From positions 1 to 64,000 of the forward strand of contig NZ_JAAMQI010000018.1 of the NCBI RefSeq assembly GCF_013523165.1: 64,000 bases of DNA, read 5' to 3'. A program made the position numbers and the translations under genes. This DNA is from Pseudomonas entomophila (GTDB taxonomy: Bacteria; Pseudomonadota; Gammaproteobacteria; Pseudomonadales; Pseudomonadaceae). Positions 54,028 to 62,301 of the stretch are shown piece by piece. The notes under the pieces were generated by a model that was not told the origin of the DNA, searched no databases, and saw only the letters and a list, made by a program, of their open reading frames with translations. The first letter of the stretch is position 1, and each line of letters starts with the position of its first letter.

Positions 54028-55847
54028 TGCTCGACGAACTGCTGCCCTATTACGAAAAGGAACTGTCGCACCTGCGCTTCCTCGGCCAGGAGTTCGCTGC
54101 GCAGTACCCGAAAATCGCCTCGCGCTTACTGATCGAGGGCGACAACTGCGAAGACCCACACACCGAGCGGCTGATCGAGGCGTTCTCGTTCCTGTCGGCC
54201 CGGGTGCACAAGAAGCTCGACGACGAGTTTCCGGAGATCGTCGAGTCGTTCCTCGAGGTGCTGTACCCGCATTACCTGCGCCCGACCCCGTCGATGTCGA
54301 TCGTCGAGCTGAGCCTGGGCAAGCAGGAAAAGGTCACCGAGGCCTACGAGGTGCCACGCCACACCGAGCTGCACGCCAATGCCGTGGACGGCGTGGTGTG
54401 CCGGTTCCGCACCTGCTACCCGGTGTCGCTCTGGCCGATCACCGTGCAGCAGGCGTCCTTCGCCGAACTCGAGCGCTCGGCCTTCAATGGCCACAGCGCC
54501 GACCTGGTGGCACGCCTGCGCATCGGTCTGCAGGCCAGCGGCGAGGCGCTGTTCGGCGAACTGGCGCTGGACCGGCTGCGGTTCTTCCTCGATGGCGAGG
54601 CAACCTTGATGCTGCAGCTGTACGAGCTGCTGTTCAACAACCTGGCCAAGGTCACCCTGAGCTTCGACGAGGACGGCCGTCGCCGCGAGATCGCCCTGCC
54701 CGCCGATGCCCTCAAAAGCGTCGGCTATGGCCGCGACGAAGGGCTGGTGGACTACTCCGAGCGCTCGTTCCTGGGCTATCGCCTGCTGCACGAGTACTTC
54801 ACCTTCCCCGACAAGTTCATGTTCTTCGACCTCACCGGCCTGGCGCGCCCACTGCGCGACAAGGCCCTGGCGCAGGTCGAGCTGAACTTCTACTTTGCCG
54901 ATTACGATCTCAATGACCGCCTGGCGCGGCTGACCCAGACGATCGGGCGCAACAACTTCAAGCTCAACTGCACGCCGATCATCAACCTGTTCCGTCAGCA
55001 GGCCGAGCCGATCAAGCTGACCCACACCCAGCACGAGTACCCGGTCATCCCCGACACGCGCATGCACAGTGCTGCCGAGGTGGTGTCCATCGACCGCGTG
55101 CGACGGGTGCGCAAGCTCGGCGGGATCGATCAGGTCGCCACCTGCCAGCCGTTCTTCGAACCCCGTGGCGAGCACGACCCGCACGCCAGCTTCTGGATCG
55201 CCCGGCGCCGCAACCAGGCCGACGCCACGGCCATGAGCATCCGCGTGGTCGACCGCGACCTGGAACTGATCGACGGCGGCAGCGACACCCTCAGCATCAG
55301 CCTGACCTGCAGCAACCGGGACGTGCCGCTGATGCTGCCCTTCGGTGGCGACCGCGGCGACTTCAGCATCCCGGCCAACTCGGTGATCGACGACATCCGC
55401 TGCCTGCGCAAGCCCACCGCCAGCGTGCGCGTGCCGCTGGGCAAGGGCCTGATCTGGCGGCTGATCGCCCACCTGTCGCTCAACCACCTGTCGCTGGTCA
55501 GCCAGGGCCGCGAAGTGCTGCTCGAACTGCTGTCGCTGTACAACTACCGCAACGTCTCGGCCATCCGCAAACAGATCAACGGCATCAAGGCCATCGAGAG
55601 CGAGCCGGTGGTGGCGCGCATCGGCCACCCGCGCCCGAACTTCGTGCGCGGTGTGGGCATCACCCTGACCCTGGACGAGCGCCAGTTCATCGGCAGCGGC
55701 GTGTTCCTGTTCGGCCAGGTGCTGGACCACTTCTTCGGCCAGTACTGCTCGATGAACAGCTTCACCCAACTGACCCTACGTACCCAACAACGAGAGAAGA
55801 GAGTCGTTCAATGGCCAGCCCGCACTGGCGATCAGCCCCTGGTCTGA
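54027..55847 (+). CDS. tssF: TssF, T6SS baseplate protein
   Basis: 606 residues. The start is characteristic: MLDELLPYYEKELSHLRFLG and EFAAQYPKIASRLLIEGDNC, EDPHTERLIEAFSFLSARVH; later PEIVESFLEVLYPHYLRPTP and a C-terminal GSGVFLFGQVLDHFFGQYCS. Forms the baseplate wedge with TssG, TssE and TssK. Its 3' end overlaps tssG by 37 bases, indicating translational coupling. Confidence 0.97.
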   Translation: MLDELLPYYEKELSHLRFLGQEFAAQYPKIASRLLIEGDNCEDPHTERLIEAFSFLSARVHKKLDDEFPEIVESFLEVLYPHYLRPTPSMSIVELSLGKQEKVTEAYEVPRHTELHANAVDGVVCRFRTCYPVSLWPITVQQASFAELERSAFNGHSADLVARLRIGLQASGEALFGELALDRLRFFLDGEATLMLQLYELLFNNLAKVTLSFDEDGRRREIALPADALKSVGYGRDEGLVDYSERSFLGYRLLHEYFTFPDKFMFFDLTGLARPLRDKALAQVELNFYFADYDLNDRLARLTQTIGRNNFKLNCTPIINLFRQQAEPIKLTHTQHEYPVIPDTRMHSAAEVVSIDRVRRVRKLGGIDQVATCQPFFEPRGEHDPHASFWIARRRNQADATAMSIRVVDRDLELIDGGSDTLSISLTCSNRDVPLMLPFGGDRGDFSIPANSVIDDIRCLRKPTASVRVPLGKGLIWRLIAHLSLNHLSLVSQGREVLLELLSLYNYRNVSAIRKQINGIKAIESEPVVARIGHPRPNFVRGVGITLTLDERQFIGSGVFLFGQVLDHFFGQYCSMNSFTQLTLRTQQREKRVVQWPARTGDQPLV

Positions 55848-56881
55848 TCGATCAGGCCCGAGCCGAACCGCACCGCTTCGAGTTCTTCCAGTTGGTGCGT
55901 CTGCTCCGCCTGCACTACAGCCGCTCCGGGCGCATGGACCTGGCGACCCGGCCGCACGAAGACCCGCTGCGTTTTCGCACGCAGCTGTCGCTGGCGTTCC
56001 CGGCCAGCGAGGTCAGCGACCTGCACTTCGAGCGCGAAGGCAAGGTATCGCCGGCCGGCCTGCCGCTGTCGGAAGTCCAGGTGACCTTCATGGGGCTGGT
56101 GGGCCCGTCGGGCGTGCTGCCACGCCCGTACACCGAGCTGCTGCTCGAACGCCACGTGCAGTACCGCGACGATGCCGCCCATGCGTTTTTGGACATCTTC
56201 TCGCACCGCATGACCACGCTGTTCTACGAAGCGTGGCAGAAGTACAAATTCCACATCGAGCACGAGCGCAAGGACAGCTCGGCGTTCGAGGGCTACCTGC
56301 TGAGCCTGATCGGCCTGGGCCCGCGTGCCCGTGCGCTGAAGTTCGAAGAGCACCCCTCGGCCCTGCGCCGCGACCTGTTCAGCTACTTCGCCGGGCTGTT
56401 CAGCCAGAAGCCGCGCAACGCGCTCAACCTGGAAGTCATGCTCGGCTTCCAGTTCGGCCTGCCGATCCAGGTCAGGCAGTTCGCCGGGCGCTGGCTGCGC
56501 CTGCAGCCCGAGCAGCGCACGCAACTAGGGCGCAAGAACGCCCAGCTCGGCCACAGCGCCGTGGCCGGGGACCGGGTCTGGGACTACCAGTCGAGCATCC
56601 GCATCGAGCTGGGCCCGCTGGACCTGGCCGACTACCGGCGCTTCCAGCCCGGCACCCCGTGCTACCGCCAACTGGTGGAACTGGTGCGCTTCTACGTCGG
56701 CGCCGAACTCGATTTCGACATCGCCCCGCGCATCAAGCGCGAGGCGGTGCCGCGCGCGCAATTGGGCCGTCAGGGCAACGTCGCCCTGGGCTGGCTGGGT
56801 TGGCTCAAACGTCCCGACCGCGACGCGGAGCCTTCGCGTTGCGCCGTCTTCCACATTCCTTACGATGGGGTCGCCCTGTGA
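55811..56881 (+). CDS. tssG: TssG, T6SS baseplate protein
   Basis: 356 residues with the family pattern EPHRFEFFQLVRLLRLHYSR, EVQVTFMGLVGPSGVLPRPY, TELLLERHVQYRDDAAHAFL, DIFSHRMTTLFYEAWQKYKF and RQLVELVRFYVGAELDFDI. Partner of TssF in the baseplate wedge. ATG 55811 is preceded by AGAGAAGAGAG. The stop TGA overlaps the GTG start of clpV (GTGA). Confidence 0.96.
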   Translation: MASPHWRSAPGLIDQARAEPHRFEFFQLVRLLRLHYSRSGRMDLATRPHEDPLRFRTQLSLAFPASEVSDLHFEREGKVSPAGLPLSEVQVTFMGLVGPSGVLPRPYTELLLERHVQYRDDAAHAFLDIFSHRMTTLFYEAWQKYKFHIEHERKDSSAFEGYLLSLIGLGPRARALKFEEHPSALRRDLFSYFAGLFSQKPRNALNLEVMLGFQFGLPIQVRQFAGRWLRLQPEQRTQLGRKNAQLGHSAVAGDRVWDYQSSIRIELGPLDLADYRRFQPGTPCYRQLVELVRFYVGAELDFDIAPRIKREAVPRAQLGRQGNVALGWLGWLKRPDRDAEPSRCAVFHIPYDGVAL

Positions 56882-59475
56882 ACCTGAAGTCTCTGTTCGC
56901 CAAGCTCAACGAAACCAGCCGCGCGGCCACTGAAAGCGCTGCAGCCCTGTGCCTGTCCGAGCACCATTACGACGTCGAGGTCGAGCACCTGCTGCTGCAA
57001 CTGCTCGACGACGGCGAGAGCGACCTGGCGCCGATCCTGCGTCACTATGACGTGGTGGCCGAGCGCCTGCAGGCGCAGCTGGTGACCGCGCTCGGCACCT
57101 TCAAGAAGGGCAACACCCGCACCCCGGCGCTCTCCCCGCACATCACCCGCATGATCGAGCAGGCCTGGCTGCTGGCCTCGATCGAGTATGGCGTCGGCCA
57201 GGTGCGCAGCGCCCACCTGCTGCAAGCGCTGCTCGACGATGCCGAACTGCGCCGCGTGGTCATCGGCTCGGCCCCGGAGCTGGAGAAGATCAACGCCGAC
57301 GACCTGCGCCTGAACCTGGCCGCCCTGGTCGAGAGCAGCCCCGAATCGAAACTGGCCAGCCCCCTGGCCAGCCCGGCCGCCCCGGTGGCCAGCACCAGCA
57401 AGGCCGGCGGCAAGACCCCGGCGCTGGACCAGTACACCGTCAACCTGACCCAGAGCGCCCGCGAAGGCCGCATCGACCCGGTGCTGGGCCGCGAGTTCGA
57501 GGTGCGCCAGATGGTCGACATCCTCACCCGCCGTCGCCAGAACAACCCGATCCTCACCGGCGAAGCCGGGGTCGGCAAGACCGCCGTGGTCGAAGGCCTG
57601 GCGCTGCGCATCGCCCAGGGCGACGTGCCCGCAGTGCTCAAGGACGTGGCCCTGCACACCCTCGACCTGGGCCTGCTGCAAGCCGGTGCCGGGGTCAAGG
57701 GCGAGTTCGAGAACCGTCTCAAGGCGGTGATCGAGGAGGTCAAGCGCAGCCTGCACCCGATCATCCTGTTCATCGACGAGGCGCACACGCTGATCGGCTC
57801 GGGCGGCCAGGCCGGGCAGAACGATGCCGCCAACCTGCTCAAGCCAGCGCTGGCACGGGGTGAGCTGCGCACCATCGCCGCCACCACCTGGGCCGAGTAC
57901 AAGAAGTACTTCGAGAAGGACGCCGCCCTCGCCCGCCGCTTCCAGGTGGTCAAGGTCGAGGAGCCGGACGAAGACCAGGCGATCCACATGTTGCGCGGCC
58001 TGTTGGGCAAGATGCGCGAGCACCACCAGGTGGCGGTGATGGACGAGGCCCTGGTGCAGGCCGTGCGCCTGTCCAGCCGCTACATCACCGGTCGCCAGCT
58101 GCCCGACAAGGCCGTCAGCGTGCTCGACACCGCCTGTGCGCGCATCGCCCTGGCACAGTCGTCGCAGCCCGGCGCACTGGAAGACAGCCGTCGGCAGATC
58201 GACAACCTGCAGGCGGAAATCGCCGTGCTCGACCACGAAGCCGGCAAGGGCCATGACCACGCCCGCCGCCTGGGCGAACTGCACACCGCCCTCGACGCCG
58301 CCCAGGCCCACGAACAGCAGCTGAACACGCAATGGCAGCAGGAGCTGGCACTGGTCGAGCAACTGAAGGCGCTCGACGCCAGCGAAGAGGCCGACGCCGA
58401 GCAGCTCAACACGCTGCGCGCCGAGCTGACCCGCGTACAGGGCGACCAGCCGCTGGTCCACGCCCTGGTCGATGGCAGCGCCATCGCCCAGGTCATCAGT
58501 GGCTGGACCGGCATCCCCCTGGGCAAGATGCTGCGCGACGAGATCGACACCGTGCAACGCCTGCCGGCACTGCTGGGCGAGCGCGTGCTCGGCCAGGACC
58601 ATGCGCTGCACGAGATCGGCAAGCGCATCAAGATCTCCCGGGCGCGCATGGAAGACCCGAACAAGCCGATCGGGGTGTTCCTGCTGCTCGGCCCGAGCGG
58701 CGTGGGCAAGACCGAGACTGCCCTGGCCCTGGCCGACACCCTGTACGGCGGCGAGCGCAATCTGATCACCATCAACATGTCCGAGTACCAGGAGGCGCAC
58801 ACCGTCTCCAGCCTCAAGGGCTCGCCGCCCGGCTACGTCGGCTATGGCGAAGGCGGCGTGCTGACCGAGGCGGTACGGCGCAAGCCCTACAGCGTGGTGC
58901 TGCTCGACGAGGTCGAGAAGGCCCACCCCGACGTGCTCGAGCTGTTCTTCCAGGTGTTCGACAAGGGCGTGCTGGACGACGGCGAAGGGCGCGAGATCAA
59001 CTTCCGCAACACGGTAATCATCCTGACCTCCAACACCGGCACCGAGCACATCATGCAGGCCTGCCTCAATGCCACCGAGCTGCCGACCCCGGCGGCCCTG
59101 GTCGAGGACCTGCGTGACGAGCTGAACCACGTGTTCAAGCCGGCTTTCCTGGGGCGCCTGAGCATCGTGCCGTTCTACCCGGTCCAGGACGAGATCCTCG
59201 AGCGCATCGTCGGCCTGAAGCTCGAGCGCATCGCCAAGCGGTTCGCCCGCAACCACCATGCCGAACTGGTCTACGACGAGGCCCTGGTCAAGGCCATCGC
59301 CGCACGCTGCACCGAGGTCGACAGCGGCGCCCGCAACATCGACAACATCCTGTCCCAGACCCTGATGCCCGAACTCGCCCAGCGCGTGCTCGAGCGCATG
59401 GCCCAGGACGCGCCGATCGAGCGCATCACGATCGAGCTGGGCAGCGATGGCGATTTCGCCTATCGCCTGGCCTGA
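56878..59475 (+). CDS. clpV: TssH (ClpV), sheath-recycling AAA+ ATPase
   Basis: 865 residues from GTG 56878 (NLKSLFAKLNETSRAATESA); the open frame reaches back into tssG, but the Clp N domain begins here. Clp-N domain about 1-150; first AAA+ module with Walker A GEAGVGKT at 228-235 and IDEAHT at 299-304; a coiled middle region about 420-520; second AAA+ module with GPSGVGKT at 605-612. It disassembles contracted TssB/TssC sheaths for reuse. Confidence 0.96.
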   Translation: MNLKSLFAKLNETSRAATESAAALCLSEHHYDVEVEHLLLQLLDDGESDLAPILRHYDVVAERLQAQLVTALGTFKKGNTRTPALSPHITRMIEQAWLLASIEYGVGQVRSAHLLQALLDDAELRRVVIGSAPELEKINADDLRLNLAALVESSPESKLASPLASPAAPVASTSKAGGKTPALDQYTVNLTQSAREGRIDPVLGREFEVRQMVDILTRRRQNNPILTGEAGVGKTAVVEGLALRIAQGDVPAVLKDVALHTLDLGLLQAGAGVKGEFENRLKAVIEEVKRSLHPIILFIDEAHTLIGSGGQAGQNDAANLLKPALARGELRTIAATTWAEYKKYFEKDAALARRFQVVKVEEPDEDQAIHMLRGLLGKMREHHQVAVMDEALVQAVRLSSRYITGRQLPDKAVSVLDTACARIALAQSSQPGALEDSRRQIDNLQAEIAVLDHEAGKGHDHARRLGELHTALDAAQAHEQQLNTQWQQELALVEQLKALDASEEADAEQLNTLRAELTRVQGDQPLVHALVDGSAIAQVISGWTGIPLGKMLRDEIDTVQRLPALLGERVLGQDHALHEIGKRIKISRARMEDPNKPIGVFLLLGPSGVGKTETALALADTLYGGERNLITINMSEYQEAHTVSSLKGSPPGYVGYGEGGVLTEAVRRKPYSVVLLDEVEKAHPDVLELFFQVFDKGVLDDGEGREINFRNTVIILTSNTGTEHIMQACLNATELPTPAALVEDLRDELNHVFKPAFLGRLSIVPFYPVQDEILERIVGLKLERIAKRFARNHHAELVYDEALVKAIAARCTEVDSGARNIDNILSQTLMPELAQRVLERMAQDAPIERITIELGSDGDFAYRLA

Positions 59476-59495
59476 CCGCACCCGGAGAGCGAGCC

Positions 59496-60221
59496 TTGAC
59501 CTCACACACCCACACTGCCCTCAAGCACCTGACCACCGCCGCGCTGCTGCTGGCGCTGGTCGGCTGCGGGGTCACCGACCGCATCGGCAAGCGCATGGAC
59601 GAGAGCTGGGCGGCCGACATGCTGGCCGACCATGAAAACCTGATCCTGACCTCCGACGGTGGCAACCAGCTCAACCCGGACGCCGAAGGCCACCCGCTGT
59701 CGGTGGTCATGCGCGTGTACCAGTTGACCGACCTGGAGCGGTTCGCGGCGGCCAGCCCCGACACGCTTTGGGACATGCCGGAAAAGGCCCTGGGCAACAC
59801 CCTGGTGGAGACCCGCGAGATCACCCTGCTGCCCGGCATGGGTCAGATCGACCAGTGGCCGCTGGCCAAGAACGCCCGGTACGTCGGCGTGGCGGCGTTC
59901 TTCCGTCAGGACCAGGACGCGCGCTGGAAAGTCGCCTTCGACGCCAACTCGCTGCGCAAGGAAGGCATCTGGTTCTCCTCCGACGGCCTGCGCGTGCTGG
60001 TGGACCAGACACGCATCGAGGCCATGCGCGGCGTGGACGTGCTGAACAAGCCACCGGCCGAAGACCGCCTGGCCGTGCCCGGCGAACCGGCCTGGGTGCC
60101 CAAGCCCCTGACCGACAAGGTGCAGGACGCGGCCATCGACAAGACGACCGACGCGGTGGGCACCTCGGCCCGCAACGCGGCGGACGCCTCCTTCAACCCT
60201 CTCGTGGATAGCGTCAAATGA
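59496..60221 (+). CDS. tssJ: TssJ, T6SS outer-membrane lipoprotein
   Basis: 241 residues from TTG 59496, with GGAGAGCGAG upstream. Lipoprotein signal: hydrophobic TTAALLLALVGC with lipobox LVGC at 21-24. The mature part has the TssJ beta-sandwich features HPLSVVMRVYQLTDLERFAA, LVETREITLLPGM and ARYVGVAAFFRQD. The C-terminal about 60 residues form an additional Asp/Ala-rich tail (DKVQDAAIDKTTDAVGTS). It anchors the TssLM complex to the outer membrane. Overlaps tssK by four bases (ATGA). Confidence 0.94.
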   Translation: MTSHTHTALKHLTTAALLLALVGCGVTDRIGKRMDESWAADMLADHENLILTSDGGNQLNPDAEGHPLSVVMRVYQLTDLERFAAASPDTLWDMPEKALGNTLVETREITLLPGMGQIDQWPLAKNARYVGVAAFFRQDQDARWKVAFDANSLRKEGIWFSSDGLRVLVDQTRIEAMRGVDVLNKPPAEDRLAVPGEPAWVPKPLTDKVQDAAIDKTTDAVGTSARNAADASFNPLVDSVK

Positions 60222-61561
60222 GCAAGCAGAGCCGAGTGATGTGGTCGGAAGGCATGTTCCTGCTGCCCCAGCACTTCCAGTACCAGGATGAATTCCACCA
60301 GCACCAGTTGGCCGAGGCCACCCTGCGCGGCACCCCGTTCCACTGGGGCGTGCAGCTGCTGGAGGTGGACGAGGACGCGCTGTCCAATGGCTCGCTGCAA
60401 CTCAAGCGCCTCAAGCTGGTGTTCCCCGACGGCAGCCTGTACGACGCCCCGCAGCACGACCCGCTGCCGGCCGCGCGCGACCTGAAGGACCTGCTCAAGG
60501 CCAACGACCTGAAGGTCTACGCCGCGCTCAAGCTGCCCGAACCGTTCGGCCTGAACTACGTCGAGGACGACCAGGCGCACAAGGCTTCGCGGCGCTTTCG
60601 CAAGCAGTTCGACACCCTGCCCGACCTCAACGAAGGCGATCTGGAAAACGAGATCACCAGCCTGCGCCTGAACGTGGTGCTGCTGGTCGACGGCGACCGC
60701 CTCGACGGATTCAGCCACTGCGCCCTGGCCAAGCTGACCCGCAACAGCATGGGCGGCTTCAACCTCGACCCGCACTTCGTCCACCCGACCCTGCACCTGG
60801 GCAGCCACGAGACCCTGGCCGGCATCGGCAAGCGCCTGCTCGGCGCGCTGCAGGCCAAGAGCAAGGCGCTCTCCGGTCGCCGCCGCGAGCGTGCCGACCA
60901 GATCGCCGAGTTCGGCTCCAGCGACGTGACCCTGTTCTGGCTGCTCAACACCGTCAACCGCGCCCACCCGCAACTGGCGCACCTGCTCGCCCACCCGCGC
61001 CTGCACCCGGAGCGGCTGTACCTGTTCCTGGCCGACCTGGCCGGCGGGCTGCTGACCTTCACCCTCGACACCCAGCTCAGCGACATCCCCGAGTACGACC
61101 ACCACGATCCGGCGGCGTCGCTGGTGCGGCTCGACGAGATGATCCGCGTGATGCTCGACAACGTCGTGCCCAACCAGTGCGTGGTCATCCACCTGACCCA
61201 GACCAAGCCGTCCTACTGGCAGGGCCAGCTGCACGACCAGCGCCTGACCGAGGCCGACTTCTACATCGCGGTGCATGCCGACATGGCCGGTGCGACCCTG
61301 CTGGACATGGCGCCCCGGGCGATCAAGATCGGCTCGCCGGAGGACATCGAAGTGGTGGTCAACAGCGCCATGCCCGGTGTGACCCTGGTGCACGCCGCGC
61401 GCCTGCCCAACGCCATCCCGGTGCGTCTGGACAACCAGTACTTCGCCATCGAACCCCACGGCCACGTGTACGACCGCATGATGGAGTCGCAGACCATCTG
61501 CTTCTACGCGCCCAGCGCCCTTCCCAACCTCAAGCTTGAACTGATGGCGGTGCTCAAATGA
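60218..61561 (+). CDS. tssK: TssK, T6SS baseplate-membrane complex adaptor
   Basis: 447 residues with RVMWSEGMFLLPQHFQYQDE at the start, FHWGVQLLEVDEDALSNGSL, LFWLLNTVNRAHPQLAHLLA, HPRLHPERLYLFLADLAGGL and a C-terminal NQYFAIEPHGHVYDRMMESQ. It is the phage receptor-binding-protein-like adaptor linking baseplate and TssL/TssM. Start and stop both overlap neighbours by four bases. Confidence 0.97.
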   Translation: MSKQSRVMWSEGMFLLPQHFQYQDEFHQHQLAEATLRGTPFHWGVQLLEVDEDALSNGSLQLKRLKLVFPDGSLYDAPQHDPLPAARDLKDLLKANDLKVYAALKLPEPFGLNYVEDDQAHKASRRFRKQFDTLPDLNEGDLENEITSLRLNVVLLVDGDRLDGFSHCALAKLTRNSMGGFNLDPHFVHPTLHLGSHETLAGIGKRLLGALQAKSKALSGRRRERADQIAEFGSSDVTLFWLLNTVNRAHPQLAHLLAHPRLHPERLYLFLADLAGGLLTFTLDTQLSDIPEYDHHDPAASLVRLDEMIRVMLDNVVPNQCVVIHLTQTKPSYWQGQLHDQRLTEADFYIAVHADMAGATLLDMAPRAIKIGSPEDIEVVVNSAMPGVTLVHAARLPNAIPVRLDNQYFAIEPHGHVYDRMMESQTICFYAPSALPNLKLELMAVLK

Positions 61562-62274
61562 CCGAAGCCGTACTGCAACAGGGCGCCGTGGCGGCTGCCA
61601 GTGAACAACCGACGCTCAAGGACCTGGTCAAGGACTTCATCAGCATGGCGCTGATGCTGCGCCGCGGGCGCCAGGTCACCTCGGTCCCGGCCTTCGACGC
61701 CAGCGTCGAGCGCTTCTTCGGCAACCTGGAGCGCGATGCCCGGGCCGCCAACTACAGCGTCGGGCAGGTCAAGGACACCCAGTACGCGCTGTGCGCGTTC
61801 CTCGACGAAAGCGTGCTGCGCTCGGGCGACAACCTCCTGCGCCCGCACTTCGAGCTGCAACCGCTGCAGTTCCGCTACTTCGGCGTGCACCTGGCCGGCG
61901 AAGGATTCTTCGAGAAGATCGACGCCCTGCGTGCCGATGTGCGCCAGAACATCGACGTGCTGGAGGTCTACCACCTGTGCCTGGCGCTGGGCTTCGAAGG
62001 CAAGTTCGGCCTGGGCCAGAAGGACCAGCTGCGCTACCTGGCCAACACCCTCGGCCAGGACATCGCCCGCTACCGCAAGCCGCCCAAGGCGCTGGCCCCC
62101 GACTGGGCGCTGCCGGACCAGGTCTCGCAGATGCTGCGCCACGAAGTACCGCTGTGGGTCTACCTGGCGTTGATCGCACTGGTCAGCGTCGTGGTGTACC
62201 TGACGCTCGACTGGTTGCTGGACAAGGACGTCGCCGCCCTCTCCGACCAAATCCGCCAGCTGTTCAGTGCCTGA
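61558..62274 (+). CDS. tssL: TssL (DotU-like), T6SS inner-membrane protein
   Basis: 238 residues. Cytoplasmic DotU-type domain with DFISMALMLRRGRQVTSVPA, VKDTQYALCAFLDESVLRSG, YFGVHLAGEGFFEKIDALRA and HLCLALGFEGKFGLGQKDQL. One C-terminal membrane helix (VPLWVYLALIALVSVVVYLT, about 200-220). No peptidoglycan-binding extension follows, so any cell-wall anchoring needs another protein. Confidence 0.96.
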   Translation: MTEAVLQQGAVAAASEQPTLKDLVKDFISMALMLRRGRQVTSVPAFDASVERFFGNLERDARAANYSVGQVKDTQYALCAFLDESVLRSGDNLLRPHFELQPLQFRYFGVHLAGEGFFEKIDALRADVRQNIDVLEVYHLCLALGFEGKFGLGQKDQLRYLANTLGQDIARYRKPPKALAPDWALPDQVSQMLRHEVPLWVYLALIALVSVVVYLTLDWLLDKDVAALSDQIRQLFSA

Positions 62275-62301
62275 GCCCTCAGGTAGCCGAGTCAGGAAGA
62301 C

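Noticed and set aside
54126..55769. Long minus-strand frames opposite tssF and clpV
   Set aside because: Antisense shadows of well-supported tss genes; composition and lack of motifs argue against coding.
56233..56877. Upstream extension of the clpV frame into tssG
   Set aside because: The extension is Pro/Arg/Ala-rich out-of-frame tssG sequence; the Clp N domain starts at GTG 56878, which overlaps the tssG stop as GTGA.
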